64,000 bases of DNA, taken from Chondrus crispus. Lineage: Eukaryota > Rhodophyta > Florideophyceae > Gigartinales > Gigartinaceae. Below, piece after piece: positions 54,599 to 64,000 of the stretch. The stretch lies in contig NW_005179293.1 in the NCBI RefSeq assembly GCF_000350225.1, positions 1 to 64,000 of the forward strand, written 5' to 3'. Position numbers and translations under genes: made by a program. Position 1 is the first letter of the stretch, and each line of letters opens with the position of its first letter. The notes beneath the pieces are model-generated. The model was not told the DNA's origin. It saw only the letters and a program-made list of their open reading frames with translations, and searched no databases.

Positions 54599-56731
54599 GC
54601 GGCGTTTCATGAGGATTTGTACCGCCGGTTCTTGGAAAAATGGCCAGCCCTTCGGGGCTGGGGGAAAAAACCCTTCCGCGCGACCGGCTAGGCCTTACCC
54701 GGCGCAGGCGGAAGCCGCCTAACGACATCGGCTGGCCATTCCGTACGGTTTGGGTGACGCAGGTTGCTCCGCTGCCTCTGGAGACCCGAATTTCCGCCCG
54801 GTCCTTTGCGAGGACACAGTACCGGAAAAAGGCTACGTTTTTCCCTCTAGCAAGTGGGGAAAAACTTGAGCCCCATTCCGAGAACGGATTCGGCCTCTTG
54901 AGGTCGTTGCCGACCCGGGGGTGTCAAAATATGGAAGACCCGATTTGGAAACCAGAACGGTTTCTATTCGTTTCCTGCAGTTTCTTTTAGTTTCCAAATC
55001 GGAGTCACTGGGAAGTGGTCTACCGAGCGGTTCTTGTCTATCTTTCGGATGGCAGAGGCACGTAGCCCACCAGGAGGCCGCGCGACGTACCGTGGCCGAC
55101 TGTGCGGTGACGCCTCCGCAAAGTTATGGAGGAAAACTAAGAGGAGATCTTGGAAAAACGGCCAGCCCTTCGGGGGTGAAGTCAAAAGTGGGGATTTCTC
55201 CCGCTGTTTACGCGCGGTTCTACCCCTCGCATGAGGCGAAAACCGCCCCACGGGGGTAGCCGGCAAATCGCACGGTCATGGGTGAAGCAGGTCACCCTAC
55301 AGTACTCCCCGGAAAAAACTGGGTTCTCGCTCGGTCGCCCGAAGGACTACTGTACGCGGCCAGGGGCTACGAGTTTCCTGCCATGACGATCGGGAAAAAT
55401 TATAGCCCCCTCCCGAGGACGGCACCGCCCTCAAGAGACCAGCCTGGGCATGGGGGTGCCGGCGCCGTCAAACCGTCAAGGATAAACTCCCTGCGGGGAG
55501 CCCTGGAGCTGGGTGAACCGCAACCAAACGGGGTACAGTCCCAGGATCCGCGCATGTGTGGCCCGCAGCGCACGGGCGGCGGTTTAGAAAACCACCGATT
55601 TTGGGGAGCACCCAATGGGAGCTCATCAAAAAAGCAAAACGCCACCCGCCGCACGGAAAATTCAGGCATGTTCTACTTGGAAAAACGCCGATTTTTCTGC
55701 AAACCCTCGGTGGGGATGGGCACCTCGTGCTGTGCCGGTACGAGAAACCACCTCCACAGCACCGCGCCGCACCAACCGCGAGGTCATCCGCCGCGGCCCG
55801 CGCGGTCGGAGGGGCACCGATACTGACAGGAAAAATTCGGGGAGACCCGTGGGAGCCAGGAGAAGAAGAAGAAGAAACAAATTACCGTAACGGAGGGGGC
55901 TTCGGGTCGCTACCCTCACCGCCCCGGTCGATCTTAATCGCGGTGCTGACGCTTGGCAGAGGGTTGAGACCCCACGAGCGTCGCGGCCACGGGGTCGGTC
56001 TCAACCGCACGAAAGGACTGTATTCTCGAACCCTGTGAGGGTGGCCGACGTCCGGGATTGACCGCCATGCGGGAGCGTTTCCGCAACCACGGCATGGTCC
56101 GTACGGAGACACCGTTGCCCGGAAAGCCCCCGGTTACCTGCTTGTGGGAGATAATCTCCCGGCCTCGTCATTGAGCCTCCCCGGGGCTTTATGTACCGAC
56201 GGGTGGAGCAAGCCGGAGCCCCTATATAGAAAAATATATATATGGGAGGACGACGGGGCCCGGGACAGAAGGATACGCGGGGCCGACGAGAGGAAACGAA
56301 GGAGAAAGGAAACACACCGTTTGTCGGCAGAGGGCCACGCTCAAGGGCCGGGAAAGCCGTATATCGGTTATGCGCCCGCGTGAGCTCCCAGGTACCTCGC
56401 TGGCTCATCCAGGTTGGGAGGCCGCATTTCCGCGGCCGTCTCGTCAACCTGGGGACAGGGGACCGGAATAGACGTACCGCGGGTGGACCCCGGCTCGGCG
56501 GGAGCGCCGACGGCGTGGTTAATCTCGCCAGCGCTCCTCCTCCGCGGAGTTCGGAGTATGACCGCCGCCGCCGGTATGGATGCAGGATTTGAAGTCTCCA
56601 AGGAGGTAACCGCTATACGGCCGCGTCTCCGCGGCCGCCCTTGTCTCCGTACCGGGTGGAAGGGCAGTCACAGCCGGCACGGGTTTTAGTCTACCGCGAC
56701 AGGGACGTGTTGCGAAGTAAGGAAGGGGGTC
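54599..56731 (+). other. Element C 3' internal region, non-pol
   Basis: 2.1 kb between pol and the 3' LTR. No retroviral domain is recognised. Parts are repeated: the block starting AATATGGAAGACCCG and ending in TTTCCAAAT occurs at 54384-54482 and 54928-55000, and TTGGAAAAA...GGCCAGCCCTTCGGGG occurs near 54633 and 55150. A 56414-56689 frame and its neighbours are open but uncharacterised. Confidence 0.5.
54644..54661 (+). repeat. Perfect hairpin with TTCG loop
   Basis: CCAGCCC-TTCG-GGGCTGG, 46 nt after the pol stop of element C. The cUUCGg loop is exceptionally stable in RNA. Confidence 0.85.
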
Positions 56732-57308
56732 TGTGGTACAATTGCGCGGAGGCGACGGCGCCACCGCTGCCGCTCCGGCGTACAGTGATATCGGGTGTAA
56801 GCGCCAGCACAACCGTAAGGAGTTGTATTTACAGCTGGTGGCCGGTGCGGAGAACAGTAATACTCCACAGGCTACACGTGTGTAATCTGTACGGTTATAA
56901 GTAGTAATTAATAGTTAATGGCACAAATTTATTAATTGTGTACAGTAGCTGGTATACAGTAAGTAACAGCCACTGTAGCAGTACAGGTGTCCTGGCGTCC
57001 CACTTAGGGGTTAAGACCGTGGGCACCTGCCCCGTCCCAGTAAAGAGGAGGCAGACTCGCCTCCCTTCCCTTTACGGCTAAGTTCTAACACCGATCCGGT
57101 TTTCCTTTAGCTCGGGCTTCTAACCCGTGACCGGCCGTCCTGTTATAACACCACCGACCGGCTGCGCGTCACCGGCCACGTGAACCTTCTCTCTTTTCGA
57201 GTCCATCCGTACGGTTGTTATCGGCGCGCGGGTAACCCAGCGTCGCGCGCTCCCTCACCTCTAATCCCCCTCTTTCCGAGTGGTCGGGACGAAGGTAGTT
57301 ATACCACA
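56732..57308 (+). repeat. 3' LTR of element C
   Basis: 577 bp, collinear with the 5' LTR. Confidence 0.9.
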
Positions 57309-57313
57309 AGCGT

Positions 57314-58990
57314 CGTGAACCCCTAGCATTCCTATCTGGGAGTTTCAATTCAACCGAACTCGGATGGTGCATCCTAGAAAAAGAAGCATACGATGTTCTT
57401 CCTATGCTGGATAGAATTCACTGGCTTGCCGCAAACCTGGAAGGCTTTTATCTGCACACCGATCAAAATAATCTCATATTTCTGTTTGATCCGCTTTCGA
57501 CTGTACCCGACCTCTCTAAGACCTCACTGCGCAAGGTTCTCCGATGCGCGGTACGATTGAGCATGTACGACTACACATGCCTTCAAATCAAGGGGACCGA
57601 CAACGTCTGGGCAGAAATCCTCGACAGATGGTCTGCGCCCACTACCATCAGACGTTTTGTCCGAATCACGTAACTACTGTCGTCGTTGGATAAGGACTTT
57701 GAATGACCCACCGCTTCGACCCACCGCTTCGGAGATTGGTACTGCACAGCCTGCCAGCGAAACCGCGCGTCCGGAAAATATCAATGTACAAGGAGACCTT
57801 TGGTGCAACTCCATTAGTTATGTATGGATCCCAGACTCAGCCTCTGAATTGCAACTCTGTCTGTGCGTCATCGCCCTCACCAGACCAAGTGGACATCGAT
57901 TCCAAGCATCTACCGAGATAGCACTTCGGAAGTACTACTTCTGGTCCACACTGTCATCCGACATCCGATCCTTTGTTCGCGCCTGCGTCCATTGTCTATC
58001 GAAATTGGAGGGGGAAGATACCGCGATCATTCGGACCTGCAGCGCACGGACCTGCAGCGAACGATCTTCTGCAGTTCGACTAAATCGAGATTGGACCGAG
58101 CTCTACTGGAGCGAAGTACGTGCTGAGCTCCGTGACGATCACTCGGATTACAAGTGGTTTTACGCGTGTGCAGATATTTGGGTCGAGCACGGTGCTCTGG
58201 CGATTATCGACTGGTCCGCTATTTTCAGAGCACCCAAAGGACTTATATACGACGGAGCTACACATTTCAAGAACGAATCCGTACACCGGATTACCAAGGG
58301 ACTGAAAGTGCCCCATTACTTCACGCTGCCTTATGCACCGTGGAGCAACTGAGGAATGGAACGCATTGGCCAAAATCTTTTCAGAGTGTTCCGTTCTGTC
58401 GTTTCGGAGTTGCAACTGCGCTTCGAACAATGGCCCGAATTGCTGCCGTTCGTTACAAGCGCTCTAAACAATGCGCCACCTCCGAGCCAGAACAGCATTT
58501 CTCCGATCACGGCATTTATGTATATGGACGCTACGCCACCCATTGCTACGTTTCCGCGGACCGAAACAACTACGGTAGCTGCCTCATTTCTTGAATCGTC
58601 ATCGGGGTTACCCCGATGGCGATTGAAGAATCGAAGAATCAAAGAATCGGGAGTAACCCCGGTGACGATTGAAGAAATTAGGCATGAACGTTTGTTGAAC
58701 GTACAGTTTCTGAAGAACCGCATTTCGGAACTGCTTCCTGTTGTTCAGGATGCTCTAAATGATAATTGAAAGCGATCATGGGACACTGCGTCGCTTGGAA
58801 AGTTTCCAAACTTCCTCAAAGGAGACTATGTATTGGTTGCCCGAGAAGACTTCTTTGCTGGCGCGAAGCTCTGCCTCCAATGGCGAGGTGCACATCGCAT
58901 TATCAAGAGCTGAACAAATGGGTCTACCAGGTTGAAGACCTGCGAATCAGCAACATCGAGGAAGCGCACGCGGGTCGACTGAAGTTCTAA
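57314..58990 (+). pseudogene. Element D RNase H (rest), integrase and SH3-like region
   Basis: Continues from 47651. RNase H: EPLAFLSGSFNSTELGW, LEKEAYDVLPMLDRIHWLAA, LHTDQNNLIFLFDPLSTVPD, GTDNVWAEILDRWSAP. Integrase: CVIALTRPSGHRFQ and RACVHCLSK, then DDHSDYKWFYACADI, GLIYDGATHFKNESVHRITK, LPYAPWSN followed by a stop (58342-58350 region), then ERIGQNLFRVFRSVVSELQL. An in-frame TGA (58767-58769) sits between integrase and the GDYVLVAREDFFAGAKL segment, close to where element B also has a TGA. Frameshifts follow near 58910. Confidence 0.75.
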
Positions 58991-59254
58991 CGCAATCGGT
59001 CACTGAACACGCAGCTTATCATGACCCATGTGTTTTCCTCCGAAAACTAAATGCTCGCCGCACGTTTGATGAAGCTGATCGGAGAATCAGATGGACTCAA
59101 GGTTCAAGTCCGCTGAAAGGGCTTATCAACTTCGAAAGATACCTTTGAGCCGTTTGCTCGGGTTGCCGATGGTGTGCCTCAGATGCCGGAGCGATTGCTG
59201 TCAAGGAAGAACGCTGACTCGCGTTTGATTGCGAAAGATCGTCACAAGCTATTG
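58991..59254 (+). pseudogene. Element D chromodomain remnant
   Basis: Reads LKVQVR, a TGA (59114-59116), KGLSTSKDTFEPFARVADGV and PQMPERLL. It aligns with element B's chromodomain (LLVKVRWKGLDKPDDTLEPL, DVPQMLQKLL); the TGA replaces the Trp of the RWKG motif. Another stop (TAA) lies near 59048. Confidence 0.65.
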
Positions 59255-59259
59255 CTTTA

Positions 59260-59852
59260 TGTGGCCCCTTTCCAATTCGGAGAAGTAGACAGTAGTACCA
59301 ACCAGGGGTTCAGGTTGAAATGGAACCGAATAGATGAAGCCCTGCTCTCGTGGTATTTAAGAACCTAGTCAGTCCGGAGCAATCGTCAAGTTTTGGTGTC
59401 TATATCGCTGTTATTTCAGGATCAGGACGACGCGGAGCAATCAGCCCATTGAATCTGCACTCGCGTGAGTCCAACCGCGGCAAGCCCGCGCGTCAAAATT
59501 CAGACGAACGGATTCAAAGACAGTTATCTTAGTTGCAATAAATTGCGTCCTCTTGGATAAAGCTATTGTTCATGTTTATTCTTCTTGCCCTTTTTCTTCT
59601 GGAGCTCTAAGTTACACTTCCCGCTATATTATATGTCAATCAAGGGTATGTTACTCATGGGCTACAAGGACGAGTAGATAATCCTCCTTTTGGATTACAG
59701 TACTCACTGGTGCCAATGGACAGACCCCTTACGCAAATTACATGCAGAGAAGAGAGTTCCCATACTCTCCTTAGACACACCATCAAATCAGGTACGTCGT
59801 AGGTCAACCATATCTTAGTGATATCTATTTCAGGTATCCTTGGTCAGCGACA
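59260..59852 (+). mobile_element. Solo LTR X2, 593 bp
   Basis: Uninterrupted copy of the family that is split at 7590-18368. Starts TGTGG, ends GCGACA, with TSD CTTTA on each side (59255-59259 and 59853-59857). It lies between the element D coding end and the D purine tract, so it is a later insertion and not D's own LTR. Confidence 0.85.
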
Positions 59853-59868
59853 CTTTAGAAGACGGGAT

Positions 59869-60155
59869 TGTAGCCGACCGAGCTCGGCCATCCCCGGCAT
59901 TTGGATATGTGTATGTATGTTGCTAGCACTTGCGGAGAGCTCTCTGGGACCCTGCAAGGGCTCCTGCTCAGAGGAAAAAAAGGAGAGGCTGATGCCCTTC
60001 TTTTTCTGAGCTGCACTGAGTCTCTATCTTTTATACTAAGACGGGTACCTATTGGTCCCGGGAATGGAGCCTTAGGGGGCTGGTCGGTACTGAATTTGGC
60101 AATAGCCAAATTCTAAACGTCCACCCAAAATGGCAGAAGTCAGCAGACTGCTACA
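59869..60155 (+). repeat. Probable LTR between elements D and E, 287 bp
   Basis: Begins TGTAGC directly after the D purine tract and ends GCTACA 59 nt before the element E gag ATG. It contains a TATA-like TTTTATACT (60028-60036). By position it could be the 3' LTR of D, the 5' LTR of E, or both. The other LTR of E is outside the window, so this cannot be settled here. Confidence 0.45.
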
Positions 60156-60214
60156 CTCCTCTTTCCCGACAGCGAGTCTCCAGCCCGCTGTACGACATTT
60201 TGTTTCGTCTAGGA

Positions 60215-61897
60215 ATGTCTGGATCATGTCTGGATCGTCCTCGATCCGTTGCTGACTATCGTATGTACCGCTTGGATAACACCTCGAGGCTCGTTACCTC
60301 GGGTGACGCGGGACGGATCGCGAAGTACGTCCAACGCTGTCGTAGGATCCGTCCCACGATGCGCAGCTTCGACGGTACCGACCCGATCCAGCTGCTGCCG
60401 TTCTTGAAGGATATCCGAATCACCTTCAACTCCCAACACCTGACCGAAGGTGTTGCGGTACGAGTCCTCGCGCACTTCCTCGAGCGCGACGCGGAGCGCC
60501 TGTATACGAGTTATACGATGCGTGGCCTCCGTGCCGGCCAGCTCCACGACGACGTGAGCTGGCCGGGGCTCGTGAATCAATTCTTGAAACGCTACCTCAC
60601 GGACGACGTGTTAGGTGAAGCGTACGACGCTGTCGCTACGGCGCGACAGCAATCGCATGAGACGGAAAGCACGTCTGCTGACCGACTCGAGACTGCCGCG
60701 TTCCGATGCACGGCAGTCTTCACCGAACAGTCCCTCGCGCACTACTTCGTGCGGGGACTTGCACCGGCAACCCGGGCCGCAGTATCCGAGACGGTGCAAA
60801 GGCTGCCAAGCAGTCAGAAGACCGATCTTCCGACCATCCGCCGTATCGCCACGGCGGAAGGTACAACGTACCGCGCTCGGCGCGGTTTACCTCTGCCGGA
60901 TCCGAAACCGGCAGGGAGGGCTGGCAGGACTACGAAGTCCGCCGCGACAAGTTCGCCCGCCTCGACCCTCCATATCGGGGAGGATGAGTGGCGGGCCGAC
61001 CCTGTCCTCATTACGCAAGGAGCAGGGCCCGTGGGGGCACGAACCCCCTCACCGATGTCGACCGGAACGACATCTAGTTACGCGACCGCATTCGCGGCCA
61101 CTCCGAGAGTGGCAAGGGGCACGGACCCCCGCGTCGCCGAGCTCGATATCTCGAATCGAGATAAGGGAAGCGCCTCGCCCCGTGTGCTCCTCCTCACCGA
61201 TGAGGAGGCGCGGCACGCGGCGACCTTCGCCTCAACTGACGGCAGCGCGTACGTGTGCTGGCTATGCCGTACGTACGGGCATGCCATGTACGCGTGCCCG
61301 TTCCTGTCGCCGGAACAACGAATGTTCACGGCGTACAGGAACTACCGCTACCAGATGGAGACGCGCCCAGGGGCGCGTAATCTCCTCCGGCAAGCGGCGG
61401 GCGAAGGCCGTCCCCCGCGTCAAGGTTTCCCGAACCGATCGGGTGGGGGCGCACGCTTCGCCCCCCGTGGAGGCGGGTACCGCCGTAACGAAGTCGATCG
61501 TCGGGATCGACCCGCTTACCGCCAGGCGGACACAAGGTACCCGCGCCAAGAGCAGAGAGGGGACCGAGACCGTTCTCGGTTACCCCAACAGGTACAAAAT
61601 GCGATAATGTACCTGCAAAACTGGGTAGAGGATCCGTACCCTCTACCCACGGAGGGTCACGAAGGTGAGCCGACTCGCTTCGTCCCCCATATCCTGCGAC
61701 GACCGGACGCCGCAGGTCAAGGCCCGGAAGTACCGGAATACTTCGCCAGGGCCGCTGAGCCGCAGTGGGGGAATCGTCCCGACCCACGCGGACGGCTACC
61801 CGAAGAAGACCTGGCCGTCGATAGCCAGGAGGTTAGCTCCGATAGCACAGGTAGTTCGAAAAAGGGTAAAGACGGTTACGTACACGCGGTCACGTGA
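60215..61897 (+). CDS. Element E Gag, 560 aa
   Basis: The first ATG in frame is at 60215 (MSGSCLDRP). Capsid-like core: MRSFDGTDPIQLLPFLKDIR, EGVAVRVLAHFLERDAERL, WPGLVNQFLKRYLTDDVLGE, LAHYFVRGLAPATRAAV. After a Pro/Ser-rich linker comes an intact zinc knuckle CWLCRTYGHAMYAC (C-x2-C-x4-H-x4-C), then a long Arg/Gly-rich RNA-binding tail. Uninterrupted, unlike element C gag. Assembles the virus-like particle and packages RNA. The stop is TGA. Pol lies downstream in the +1 frame. Confidence 0.8.
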   Translation: MSGSCLDRPRSVADYRMYRLDNTSRLVTSGDAGRIAKYVQRCRRIRPTMRSFDGTDPIQLLPFLKDIRITFNSQHLTEGVAVRVLAHFLERDAERLYTSYTMRGLRAGQLHDDVSWPGLVNQFLKRYLTDDVLGEAYDAVATARQQSHETESTSADRLETAAFRCTAVFTEQSLAHYFVRGLAPATRAAVSETVQRLPSSQKTDLPTIRRIATAEGTTYRARRGLPLPDPKPAGRAGRTTKSAATSSPASTLHIGEDEWRADPVLITQGAGPVGARTPSPMSTGTTSSYATAFAATPRVARGTDPRVAELDISNRDKGSASPRVLLLTDEEARHAATFASTDGSAYVCWLCRTYGHAMYACPFLSPEQRMFTAYRNYRYQMETRPGARNLLRQAAGEGRPPRQGFPNRSGGGARFAPRGGGYRRNEVDRRDRPAYRQADTRYPRQEQRGDRDRSRLPQQVQNAIMYLQNWVEDPYPLPTEGHEGEPTRFVPHILRRPDAAGQGPEVPEYFARAAEPQWGNRPDPRGRLPEEDLAVDSQEVSSDSTGSSKKGKDGYVHAVT

Positions 61898-62060
61898 GCC
61901 GTCTCTTCCCCACGAACTAGACCCGACCCCGCGTGCTCGCCAAGGACACGGGGGGTATTGTCCGATAATACATCCCCCGCTACCTAAGGCGAACACGGGA
62001 GCTCCTGTAATGCCGATACAGGAGCGAGCGCACGTCGAGGCCTCCGAAGGCCCGACGTAA

Positions 62061-64000
62061 GGAGCACAAGACACGGGGACAGCCGACGTCCCGGTGAGGC
62101 GTAACGAAGGCGACGGGGGCAACGACGACCGAAAAGATTCGGTCGACCCCCTGACTCCCGCGAGCCCAAGGTCGCCGGAGAAAGGTCCGTGTCGTACGGA
62201 TTCGAGTAATCCGAGGGGCGTCACTGATCCGCCGACGCCCCAAGGAGGAGGGAGAAGGAAACGCAAGCGGGGCCAGCACCGAAATCGAAGGCCCGCGCGG
62301 AACGACCTCACCGATAAGGTCGCCCCGAAGGTTGTCGACGGCGTCATTTGCCTTATGACGTCGAAGATCTACAACGTCCTCGGCTCGATAGCCACAGAGG
62401 GAAATGCATTTAGACCCCGCACGATCGCCGTTGATACGTGCTCGGGGTATAATCTGGTGAGGAAGGCCGACCTTCCCCCCGATTGGACGCGTTACGTCGT
62501 GCACGACGCACTTCTGCCGCGATTGGCAGGCGCGAATAGCAACCCCCTCAAGCTTTCGGCCGTCGTCCGCCTGGCCGTGCGGTTGAGGAGCACGGTGTTC
62601 CGAATTCCGTTCGTAGTCGCGGACCGGCTCGCCGTGCCAGTCCTCCTCGGCACGGCCTTCATCGATACGCACGTGCGATGTATCGACATCGAAGCTCAAC
62701 GAATGGAGCTACGCCAAGGCGGTTCTGTCGCCATCGTCGACGGAAAGGGGGAGTCGACTCCCCCTACCAGGCGACACGGACGACACACGGGTCGGCCAGA
62801 CGTACGCGAGGAGGCCCCGCAGGCGATCCGAATCGCCCGCTGGGTTACCATCCCCGCGATGTCACAAGCCCGTGTGCGTGTGACAACCGCGGGGAGGGGC
62901 CTCGTGTTCCTGGAGCCCAAGCCCTCACTCCAACACCGACATGGAGTGAGGCTGACGAATGGCGTCGCGGAGGTCCTACCGAATCAGACCTTCGACGTCA
63001 TCGTCGCCAATTTCTCACGGCGAGAAAGGCGGCTTCCGAAGCACACCGTCGTGGGATACGCGAAGCGCAACCCCCTCGCGATCCTCACTCCCGAACGTAA
63101 GGTTGCCGAGGGGATCGCGCACGCGCTACACCTGACCGACGTGACCGATCAAGTCGGTGGGGTAGGAGTTGGCCGATCCAACTCCGACGATAAGACCACC
63201 GCCGGGGGCAGGGGGGTCGACCCGGACGAACGGTCACCTTTAGGCCAACCGACGGCGAGGGGTCCTGTACTACCCGAGCAAAAGGATCCCGAAAATCCAC
63301 CGATGGATTGGGAAAAAGAGATCGACCTGCCATACATCGACGATGACAAGCTCCGTGGCCACGTACTCGAGAAGCTCCGTAAGCACTCGAGTCTGTGGAG
63401 CGGTGCGCTTGGAACGATCCAAGCCACGGAGCACCGCATTCCCCTTGAACCAGGAACGAAACCGATTCGTTCTATGCCCTATCGGAAGGGCCCGGCCATG
63501 CGCCAAATGGTCGCGAAGGAGGTCAGCAAGATGTTGAACGCAGGGGTTGTCGAACCCGCGAGCACCGAGTGGGCGTCCCCCGTGGTGCTCGTACCGAAGA
63601 AAGACGGCTCTCTTCGGTTCTGCGTGGACTACCGGCGTCTCAACGCGAAGACGGCAGCGGATTCGTATCCACTGCCACGGATGGACGACTGCATCGACTC
63701 GTTAGGAGATGCAGCCGTCTTCACCACGTTGGACTGCAATTCCGGTTATTGGCAGATCCCGGTCGCTCCGGAAGACCGGGATAAGACCACGTTTACGAGG
63801 CACATGGGCACGTTTCGCCACTTGCGCATGCCGTTTGGGCTCAAAGGGGCACCGGCCACCTTCCAACGTGCGCTCGACATAATACTCTCCGGAGTCCGCT
63901 GGCAAATATGCCTCGTCTATCTCGACGACGTGATCGTGTTCTCCCGTACGCACGGAGAACACGCGAGGCATCTCGATACCGTCTTGAGCTTACTGCGGAG
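62061..64000 (+). CDS. Element E Pol (protease-RT), open to the window edge
   Basis: One frame without stops from 62061 (just after a TAA) to the end, over 640 codons. No ATG is forced at the beginning; the same frame is also open from 61608 up to that TAA, overlapping the end of gag, so expression could involve a +1 shift. Domains: a charged spacer; protease with IAVDTCSGYNLVRKADLP (Cys where the active-site Gly of DTG/DSG is expected) and VLLGTAFIDTHV; linker LPKHTVVGYAKRNPLAIL; RT with VVEPASTEWASPVVLVPKKD, RFCVDYRRLNAKTAADSYPL, TTLDCNSGYWQIPV, LRMPFGLKGAPATFQRALD and catalytic YLDD (near 63916-63927). RNase H and integrase would lie beyond the window. About 70% similar to element C RT by eye. 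Confidence 0.8.

Larger units (their letters stand above)
47652..57308 (+). mobile_element. Full-length Ty3/gypsy element C, 9.7 kb
   Basis: Both LTRs are 577 bp (47652-48228 and 56732-57308), about 96% identical by eye (roughly 22 mismatches). TSD AGCGT occurs at 47647-47651 and 57309-57313. Domain order is gag, protease, RT, RNase H, integrase, followed by a 2.1-kb non-pol region and a purine tract GGAAGGGGG (56721-56729) before the 3' LTR. The coding region has several stops and frameshifts. It is related to but distinct from element E. Confidence 0.9.
46260..60155 (+). mobile_element. Old Ty3/gypsy element D, split by element C and solo LTR X2
   Basis: Three parts of one polyprotein: RT and the first RNase H block (46.26-47.65 kb), the rest of RNase H, integrase and chromodomain (57.31-59.25 kb), and the 3' end with purine tract GAAGACGGGAT followed by TGTAGCC (59858-59875), which lines up with the 3' end of element B. 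Element C sits in RNase H with TSD AGCGT. X2 sits just before the purine tract with TSD CTTTA. The 5' end is not identified. The 3' LTR is probably 59869-60155, but see that entry. Confidence 0.7.

Noticed and set aside
54644..54661. Rho-independent terminator
   Set aside because: The hairpin is followed by an A-rich, not T-rich, stretch, and the context is a eukaryotic retrotransposon.
47334..59116. Reassignment of UGA to Trp as the nuclear code
   Set aside because: Host genes here (1157-2098 and 24193-24861) end at TGA in sensible places, and the affected elements also have TAA and TAG stops and frameshifts.
59260..59852. 3' LTR of element D
   Set aside because: It is flanked by its own CTTTA duplication and lies before D's purine tract, so it is a separate solo LTR (X2).
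1..64000. CRISPR arrays, rRNA, bacterial operons
   Set aside because: No regularly spaced repeats with unique spacers, no recognisable rRNA core sequences and no clustered same-strand bacterial genes were seen.

Overview
This 64 kb window is eukaryotic nuclear DNA dominated by transposable elements. Every class of evidence agrees: LTR retrotransposons with 5-bp target-site duplications (TSDs), a LINE, pogo-like and piggyBac-like DNA transposons, C2H2 zinc-finger genes, and intronless host genes with TATA boxes 70-130 nt before the ATG. No rRNA, tRNA, CRISPR or bacterial operon structure was seen. The organism cannot be fixed from sequence alone. Single-exon genes with clear TATA boxes set among LTR elements, plus chromodomain Ty3 elements of a kind I associate with red algae and oomycetes, make a red alga (for example Chondrus-like) my best guess and an oomycete the alternative.

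Layout. 1-5.2 kb: one unidentified basic gene (1157-2098) and a decayed zinc-finger gene. 5.2-18.4 kb: a pogo-like transposon whose right terminal repeat is split by a solo LTR (X1). X1 is itself split by a LINE, a complete Ty1/copia element and a 549-bp MITE, so three nesting levels resolve to exact TSDs. 18.4-31 kb: the main host-gene island, with a fatty-acid-hydroxylase/sterol-desaturase-type enzyme, a secreted beta-propeller protein and four C2H2 zinc-finger genes or fragments, three of which share an unusual N-terminal C2HC finger. 31.4-33.9 kb: a young, internally deleted Ty3/gypsy element (B). 34-45.5 kb: a graveyard holding an unidentified ORF, two solo LTRs, an ABC-transporter relic, a piggyBac-like transposase, two copia remnants and a Myb/NAM-like transposon-associated ORF.

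45.5-60.2 kb: an old Ty3/gypsy element (D) with RT-RNase H-integrase-chromodomain, split by a full-length Ty3 element (C, 47652-57308, TSD AGCGT) and near its 3' end by a second solo LTR of family X (X2, TSD CTTTA). 60.2-64 kb: the 5' part of another Ty3 element (E) with an open gag and an uninterrupted pol that runs off the window; it is the best-preserved element here.

How the genes relate: the transposons supply nearly all large ORFs and most are broken by stops or frameshifts. Only about six loci (1157-2098, the hydroxylase, the propeller protein and three zinc-finger ORFs) look like intact host genes. The unaffected X2 copy acts as an empty-site control that proves the nested insertions in X1.
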